Part shown: positions 56,601-64,000 of the stretch, piece after piece | Position numbering within the stretch: position 1 is the stretch's first letter | Layout: each line of letters opens with the position of its first letter | Assembly (NCBI GenBank): GCA_051530055.1 | Contig: CM121342.1 | Coordinates: forward strand, 434,001-498,000 | Reading direction: 5' to 3' | Origin: Neoechinorhynchus agilis | Taxonomy: Eukaryota; Acanthocephala | DNA length: 64,000 bases | Position numbers and translations under genes: made by a program | The notes under the pieces: model-generated | The model's database searches: none | What the model was told of the DNA's origin: nothing | What the model saw: only the letters and a program-made list of their open reading frames with translations

Positions 56601-59600
56601 TGTTAGTATTCGTGTACCACATGGTGTTAACTCGTATGATAGTATACGTGAACCTGTTGGTATTAATTCATCTTTTTATATTCATTGTCCTTTTGGAATT
56701 CATGTAACTCTTGTAATTGCTTCACATAATGGTATTCGTTCGTGTGTTAGTATTCGTGTACCTAATGGTGTTCACTCGAATGATCGTATACGTGAACCTG
56801 TTGGTATTAATTCATCTTTTTATTTTAATTGTCCTTTTGGTATTCATGTAACTCTTGTTATTGCTTCACATAATGGTATTCGCTCGTGTGTTAGTATTCG
56901 TGTACCTCATGGTGTTAACTCGCACGATCGTATACGTGAACCTGTTGGTATTAATTAATCTTTTTATATTCATTGTCCTTTTGGTATTATTGCAACTCTT
57001 ATTATTGCTTCACATAATGGTATTCGTTCGTCTGTTAGTATTCGTGTACCTCATGGTGATCATTCGCATGATCGTATACGTAAACCTGTTGGTATTAATT
57101 CATCTTTTTTTATTCATTGTCCTTTTGGTATTAATGTAACTCTTGTTATTGCTTCACATAATGGTATTCGTTCGTGTTAGTATTCATGTACCTTGTAGTG
57201 TTCATTCGAATGATCGTATACATGAACCTGTTGGTATTAATTCATCTTTTTATGTTCACTGTCCTTTTGGTATTCATGTAACTCTTGTTATTGCTTCACA
57301 TAATTGTATTCGTTCGTATGTTAGTATTCGTGTACCTCATGGTGTTCACTCGCATGATCGTATACGTAAACCTGTTGGTATTAATTCATCTTTTTATATT
57401 CATTGTCCTCTTGGTATTCATGTAACTCTTGTTATTGCTTCACATAATGGTATTCGATCGTGTGTTAGTATTCGTGTACCTAATGGTGTTCATTAGCATG
57501 ATCGTATACGTGAACCTGTTGGTATAAATTCATCTTTTTATATTCATTGTCCTTTTGGTATTATTGCAACTCTTATTATTGCTACACATAATGGTATTCG
57601 TTCGTGTGTTAGTATTCGTGTACGTGATGGTTTTCACTCGAATGATCCTATACGTAAACCTGCTCGCATTAATCCATCTTTTTATGTTCACTGTCCTTTT
57701 GGTATTCATGTAACTCTTGTTATTGCTTCACATAATTGTATTCGTTCGTGTGTTAGTATTCGTGTACCTCATGGTGTTCACTCGCATGATCGTATACGTA
57801 AACCTGTTGGTATTAATTCATCTTTTTATATTCATTGTCCTCTTGGTATTCATGTAACTCTTGTTATTGCTTCGCATAATGGTGGTCGTTCGTGTGTTAG
57901 TATTCGTGTACCTCATGGTGTTCATTAGCATGATCGTATACGTGAACCTGTTGGTATTAATTCATCTTTTTATATTCATTGTCCTTTTGGTATTCATGTA
58001 ACTCTTGTTATTGCTTCACATAATGGTATTCGTTCGTGTGTTAGTATTCGTGTACCTAATGGTGTTCATTTGCATGATCGTATACGTGAGCTTGTTGGTA
58101 TTAATTCATCTTTTTATATTCATTGTCCTTTTGGTATTGATGTAACTCTTGTTATTGCTTCACATAATGGTATTCGTTCGTGTGTTAGTATTCGTGTACC
58201 CCATGGTGTTCATTCGCATGATCGTATACGTGAACCTGTTGGTATTAATTCAAATTTTATAATCATTGTCCTTTTGGTATTATTGCAACTCTTATTATTG
58301 CTTCACATAATGGTATTCGTTCGTCTGTTAGTATTCGTGTACCTCATGGTGATCATTCGCATGATCGTATACGTAAACCTGTTGGTATTAATTCATCTTT
58401 TTTTATTCATTGTCCTTTTGGTATTAATGTAACTCTTGTTATTGCTTCACATAATGGTATTCGTTCGTGTTAGTATTCATGTACCTTGTAGTGTTCATTC
58501 GAATGATCGTATACATGAACCTGTTGGTATTAATTCATCTTTTTATGTTCACTGTCCTTTTGGTATTCATGTAACTCTTGTTATTGCTTCACATAATTGT
58601 ATTCGTTCGTGTGTTAGTATTCGTGTACCTCATGGTGTTCACTCGCATGATCGTATACGTAAACCTGTTGGTATTAATTCATCTTTTTATATTCATTGTC
58701 CTCTTGGTATTCATGTAACTCTTGTTATTGCTTCACATAATGGTATTCGATCGTGTGTTAGTATTCGTGTACCTAATGGTGTTCATTAGCATGATCGTAT
58801 ACGTGAACCTGTTGGTATAAATTCATCTTTTTATATTCATTGTCCTTTTGGTATTATTGCAACTCTTATTATTGCTACACATAATGGTATTCGTTCGTGT
58901 GTTAGTATTCGTGTACGTGATGGTTTTCACTCGAATGATCCTATACGTAAACCTGCTCGCATTAATCCATCTTTTTATGTTCACTGTCCTTTTGGTATTC
59001 ATGTAACTCTTGTTATTGCTTCACATAATTGTATTCGTTCGTGTGTTAGTATTCGTGTACCTCATGGTGTTCACTCGCATGATCGTATACGTAAACCTGT
59101 TGGTATTAATTCATCTTTTTATATTCATTGTCCTCTTGGTATTCATGTAACTCTTGTTATTGCTTCGCATAATGGTGGTCGTTCGTGTGTTAGTATTCGT
59201 GTACCTCATGGTGTTCATTAGCATGATCGTATACGTGAACCTGTTGGTATTAATTCATCTTTTTATATTCATTGTCCTTTTGGTATTCATGTAACTCTTG
59301 TTATTGCTTCACATAATGGTATTCGTTCGTGTGTTAGTATTCGTGTACCTAATGGTGTTCATTTGCATGATCGTATACGTGAGCCTGTTGGTATTAATTC
59401 ATCTTTTTATATTCATTGTCCTTTTGGTATTGATGTAACTCTTGTTATTGCTTCACATAATGGTATTCGTTCGTGTGTTAGTATTCGTGTACCCCATGGT
59501 GTTCATTCGCATGATCGTATACGTGAACCTGTTGGTATTAATTCAAATTTTATAATCATTGTCCTTTTGGTATTCATGTAACTCTTGTTATTGCTTCACA

Positions 59601-62600
59601 TAATGGTATTCGTTCGTGTGTTAGTATTCGTGTACCCCATGGTGTTCATTCGCATGATCGTAAACGTGAACCTGTTGGTATTAATTCATCTTTTTATAAT
59701 CATTGTCCTTTTGGTATTTATGTAACACTTTATATTGCTTCACATAATGGTATTCGTTCGTGTTAGTATTCGTGTACCTCATGGTGTTCAATCGCATGAT
59801 CGTATACGTAAACCTGTTGGTATTAATTCATCTTTTTATAATCATTGTCCTTTTGGTATTGATGTAACTCTTGTTATTGCTTCACATAATGGTATTCGTT
59901 CGTGTGTTAGTATTCGTGCACCTCATGGTGATCATTCGCATGATCGTATACGTAAACCTGTTGGTATTAATCCATCTTTATATATTCATTGTCCTTTTGG
60001 TATTCATGTAACTCTTGTTATTGCTTCACACAATGGTATTCGTTCGTGTGTTAGTATTCGTGTACCCCATGGTGTTCATTCGCACGATCGTATACGTGAA
60101 CCTGTTGGTATTAATTCAAATTTTATAATCATTGTCCTTTTGGTATTCATGTAACTCTTGTTATTGCTTCACATAATGGTATTCGTTCGTGTGTTAGTAT
60201 TCGTGTACCTCATGGTGTTCATTCGCATGATCGTATGCGTAAACCCGTTGGTATTAATCCATCTTTTTATATTCATTGTCCTTTTGGTATTCATGTAACT
60301 CTTGTTATTGCTTTACATAATGGTATTCGTTCGTGTGTTAGTATTCGTGTACCTCATGGTGTTCACTCGAATGATCGTATACGTGAACCTGCTGGTATTA
60401 ATCCATCTTTTTATATTCATTGTCGTTTTGGTATTCATGTAACTCTTGTTATTGCTTCACATAATGGTATTCGTTCGTGTGTTAGTATTCGTGTACCTCA
60501 TGGTGTTCATTAGCATGATCGTATACGTGAACCTGTTGGTATTAATTTATCTTTTTATATTCATTGTCATCTTGGTATTCATGTAACTCTTGTTATTGCT
60601 TCACATAATGGTATTCGTTCGTGTGTTAGTATTCGTGTACCTCATGGTGTTCATTCGCATGATCGTATGCGTAAACCCGTTGGTATTAATCCATCTTTTT
60701 ATATTCATTGTCCTTTTGGTATTCATGTAACTCTTGTTATTGCTTTACATAATTGTATTCGTTCGTGTGTTAGTATTCGTGTACCTCATATTGTTCACTC
60801 GCATGATCGTATACGTAAACCTGTTGGTATTAATTCATCTTTTTATATTCATTGTCCTCTTGGTATTCATGTAACTCTTGTTATTGCTTCGCATAATGGT
60901 GGTCGTTCGTGTGTTAGTATTCGTGTACCTCATGGTGTTCATTAGCATGATCGTATACGTGAACCTGTTGGTATTAATTCATCTTTTTATATTCATTGTC
61001 CTTTTGGTATTCATGTAACTCTTGTTATTGCTTCACATAATGGTATTCGTTCGTGTGTTAGTATTCGTGTACCTAATGGTGTTCATTTGCATGATCGTAT
61101 ACGTGAGCCTGTTGGTATTAATTCATCTTTTTATATTCATTGTCCTTTTGGTATTCATGTAACTCTTGTTATTGCTTCACACAATGGTATTCGTTCGTAT
61201 GTTAGTATTCGTGTACCACATGGTGTTAACTCGTATGATAGTATACGTGAACCTGTTGGTATTAATTCATCTTTTTATATTCATTGTCCTTTTGGAATTC
61301 ATGTAACTCTTGTAATTGCTTCACATAATGGTATTCGTTCGTGTGTTAGTATTCGTGTACCTAATGGTGTTCACTCGAATGATCGTATACGTGAACCTGT
61401 TGGTATTAATTCATCTTTTTATTTTAATTGTCCTTTTGGTATTCATGTAACTCTTGTTATTGCTTCACATAATGGTATTCGCTCGTGTGTTAGTATTCGT
61501 GTACCTCATGGTGTTAACTCGCACGATCGTATACGTGAACCTGTTGGTATTAATTAATCTTTTTATATTCATTGTCCTTTTGGTATTATTGCAACTCTTA
61601 TTATTGCTTCACATAATGGTATTCGTTCGTCTGTTAGTATTCGTGTACCTCATGGTGATCATTCGCATGATCGTATACGTAAACCTGTTGGTATTAATTC
61701 ATCTTTTTTTATTCATTGTCCTTTTGGTATTAATGTAACTCTTGTTATTGCTTCACATAATGGTATTCGTTCGTGTTAGTATTCATGTACCTTGTAGTGT
61801 TCATTCGAATGATCGTATACATGAACCTGTTGGTATTAATTCATCCTTTTATATGTTCACTGTCCTTTTGGTATTCATGTAACTCTTGTTATTGCTTCAC
61901 ATAATTGTATTCGTTCGTATGTTAGTATTCGTGTACCTCATGGTGTTCCTCGCATGATCGTATACGTAAACCTGTTGGTATTAATTTATCTTTTTATATT
62001 CATTGTCCTCTTGGTATTCATGTAACTCTTGTTATTGCTTCACATAATGGTATTCGATCGTGTGTTAGTATTCGTGTACCTAATGGTTTTCATTAGCATG
62101 ATCGTATACGTGAACCTGTTGGTATAAATTCATCTTTTTATATTCATTGTCCTTTTGGTATTATTGCAACTCTTATTATTGCTACACATAATTGTATTCG
62201 TTCGTGTGTTAGTATTCGTGTACGTGATGGTTTTCACTCGAATGATCCTATACGTAAACCTGCTCGCATTAATCCATCTTTTTATGTTTACTGTCCTTTT
62301 GGTATTCATGTAACTCTTGTTATTGCTTCACATAATTGTATTCGTCGTGTGTTAGTATTCGTGTACCTCATTGTGTTCACTCGCATGATCGTATACGTAA
62401 ACCTGTTGGTATTAATTCATCTTTTTATATTCATTGTCCTCTTGGTATTCATGTAACTCTTGCTATTGCTTCGCATAATGGTGGTCGTTCGTGTGTTAGT
62501 ATTCGTGTACCTCATGGTGATCATTCGCATGATCGTATACGAAAACCTGTTGGTATTAATCCATCTTTATATATTCATTGTCCTTTTGGTATTCATGTAA

Positions 62601-64000
62601 CTCTTGTTATTGCTTCACATAATGGTATTCGTTCGTGTGTTAGTATTCGTGTACCCCATGGTGTTCATTCGCATGATCGTATACGTGAACCTGTTGGTAT
62701 TAATTCAAATTTTATAATCATTGTCCTTTTGGTATTCATGTAACTCTTGTTATTGCTTCACATAATGGTATTCGTTCGTGTGTTAGTATTCGTGTACCCC
62801 ATGGTGTTCATTCGCATGATCGTAAACGTTTACCTGTTGGTATTAATTCATCTTTTTATAATCATTGTCCTTTTGGTATTTATGTAACACTTTATATTGC
62901 TTCACATAATGGTATTCGTTCGTGTGTTAGTATTCGTGAACCTCATGGTGTTCAATCGCATGATCGTATACGTAAACCTGTTGGTATTAATTCATCTTTT
63001 TATAATCATTGTCCTTTTGGTATTGATGTAGCTCTTGTTATTGCTTCACATAATGGTATTCGTTCGTGTGTTAGTATTCGTGCACCTCATGGTGATCATT
63101 CGCATGATCGTATACGTAAACCTGTTGGTATTAATCCATCTTTATATATTCATTGTTCTTTTGGTATTCATGTAACTCTTGTTATTGCTTCACACAATGG
63201 TATTCGTTCGTGTGTTAGTATTCGTGTACCCCATAGTCTTCATTCGCACGATCGTATACGTGAACCTGTTGGTATTAATTCAAATTTTATAATCATTGTC
63301 CTTTTGGTATTCATGTAACTCTTGTTATTGCTTCACTCGCATGATCGTATGCGTAAACCCGTTGGTATTAATCCATCTTTTTATATTCGTTGTCGTTTTG
63401 GTATTCATGTAACTCTTGTTATTGCTTCACATAATGGTATTCGTTCGTGTGTTAGTAATCGTGTACCTCATGGTGTTCATTAGCATGATCGTATACGTGA
63501 ACCTGTTGGTATTAATTCATCTTTTTATATTCATTGTCCTTTTGGTATTCATGTAACTCTTGTTATTGCTTCACATAATAGTATTCGTTCGTGTGTTAGT
63601 ATTCGTGTACCTAATGGTGTTCATTTGCATGATCGTATACGTGAGCCTGTTGGTATTAATTCATCTTTTTATATTCATTGTCCTTCTGGTATTCATGTAA
63701 CTCTTGTTATTGCTTCACACAATGGTATTCGTTCGTATGTTAGTATTCGTATACCACATGGTGTTAACTCGTATGATAGTATACGTGAACCTGTTGGTAT
63801 TAATTCATCTTTTTATATTCATTGTCCTTTTGGAATTCATGTAACTCTTGTAATTGCTTCACATAATGGTATTCGTTCGTGTGTTAGTATTCGTGTACCT
63901 AATGGTGTTCACTCGAATGATCGTATACGTGAACCTGTTGGTATTAATTCATCTCTTTATTTTAATTGTCCTTTTGGTATTCGTGTAACTCTTGTTATTG
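53637..64000 (+). repeat. 144-bp satellite array, ~72 monomers, running off the window
   Basis: A head-to-tail array starts 185 bp after the preceding gene and continues to the last base. The monomer is 144 bp. Each consists of eight 18-bp units of common design; in the first full monomer they start at 53658, 53676, 53694, 53712, 53730, 53748, 53766 and 53784, for example ATTCATTGTCCTTTTGGT and ATTCGTGTACCTCATGGT. The consensus has one stop-free frame with a six-residue rhythm (I....G: IHCPFG, IASHNG, IRVPHG, IREPVG), producing ORFs up to 521 codons. Recurrent TCG-to-TAG changes and small indels interrupt that frame in many monomers, and no splice or signal features are seen, so it is treated as satellite, not gene. 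Monomers differ by a few percent. Confidence 0.97.
56986..59571 (+). repeat. Higher-order repeat: two 1,293-bp blocks in the satellite
   Basis: Bases 56986-58278 and 58279-59571 are tandem near-identical blocks of nine monomers. The block is 3 bp short of 9 x 144 because two monomers carry small deletions (2 bp in one CGTTCGTGTTAG unit, 1 bp in a TTCAAATTTTATAATC unit). A third, partial copy is at about 61585-62516, offset 4,599 bp from the first. Shared private variants such as TATTGCAACTCTTATTATTG mark the blocks, showing recent block-wise amplification. Confidence 0.9.

Noticed and set aside
53631-62743. Many long plus-strand ORFs in the satellite (521, 186, 156, 139 codons and others)
   Set aside because: They arise because the 144-bp monomer is a multiple of three with one stop-free frame. 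Recurrent stop variants and indels, plus equally long frames in other phases in some blocks, argue against a real gene.
53637-64000. Possible CRISPR array
   Set aside because: Repeats are contiguous without unique spacers, and the window is eukaryotic.

Overview
This is a eukaryotic, very probably animal, genomic window. It has spliced genes for animal-type transporters (riboflavin SLC52 and FLVCR/SLC49 families), a calcineurin-B-like EF-hand protein, several LINE clades, Penelope-like elements, a Ty3/Gypsy fossil and a long satellite array. It is AT-rich. Four well-supported introns are only 44-46 nt long and a fifth, with a weaker donor, is 43 nt, which suggests a compact-intron invertebrate (nematode- or mite-like). 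The species cannot be fixed from the sequence alone.

Layout. 0-4 kb: an RTE-type LINE running off the left edge (minus), a scrap of another reverse transcriptase, and about six copies of a ~250-bp tandem repeat. 4.4-7.6 kb: a small acidic secreted protein (plus) and a four-exon SLC52 riboflavin transporter (minus). 7.7-17.9 kb: mobile-element territory with LINE family B (minus and plus copies), a Penelope fragment, an unclassified reverse-transcriptase element E, and a CR1-like LINE C lying inside a B copy. 17.9-21.8 kb: an FLVCR-like transporter (minus), duplicated 5' ends of both transporter genes, and a two-exon secreted cysteine-containing protein (plus). 22.2-27 kb: a mosaic of Penelope GIY-YIG, element E, an R4-like LINE, a second copy of the FLVCR 5' end and a palindromic MITE-like element. 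27.2-27.8 kb: an intronless calcineurin-B paralogue (minus). 28.0-28.3 kb: an (ATT)n microsatellite. 28.3-49.6 kb: nested retroelements, including a nearly perfect head-to-head Penelope dimer inside a LINE B copy and a decayed Ty3/Gypsy fossil between two LINE B pieces. 50.4-53.5 kb: a four-exon gene for a ~978-residue glutamine/asparagine-rich protein whose N-terminus resembles the KIX domain of Mediator subunit MED15 (tentative). 53.6-64 kb: about 72 copies of a 144-bp satellite, itself built from eight 18-bp units and organised into larger duplicated blocks; it continues past the right edge.

How the parts relate. The host genes sit as islands between transposon clusters and share no evident pathway. 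The two transporter genes are linked by sequence exchange: copies of their start-codon/upstream segments have been moved next to one another and into transposon junctions. The transposons show several ages, from very recent (Penelope dimer arms ~99.5% identical by eye, 342-bp FLVCR duplication ~99%) to heavily decayed (Ty3/Gypsy, element E, most LINE copies). I found no convincing tRNA, rRNA or CRISPR.
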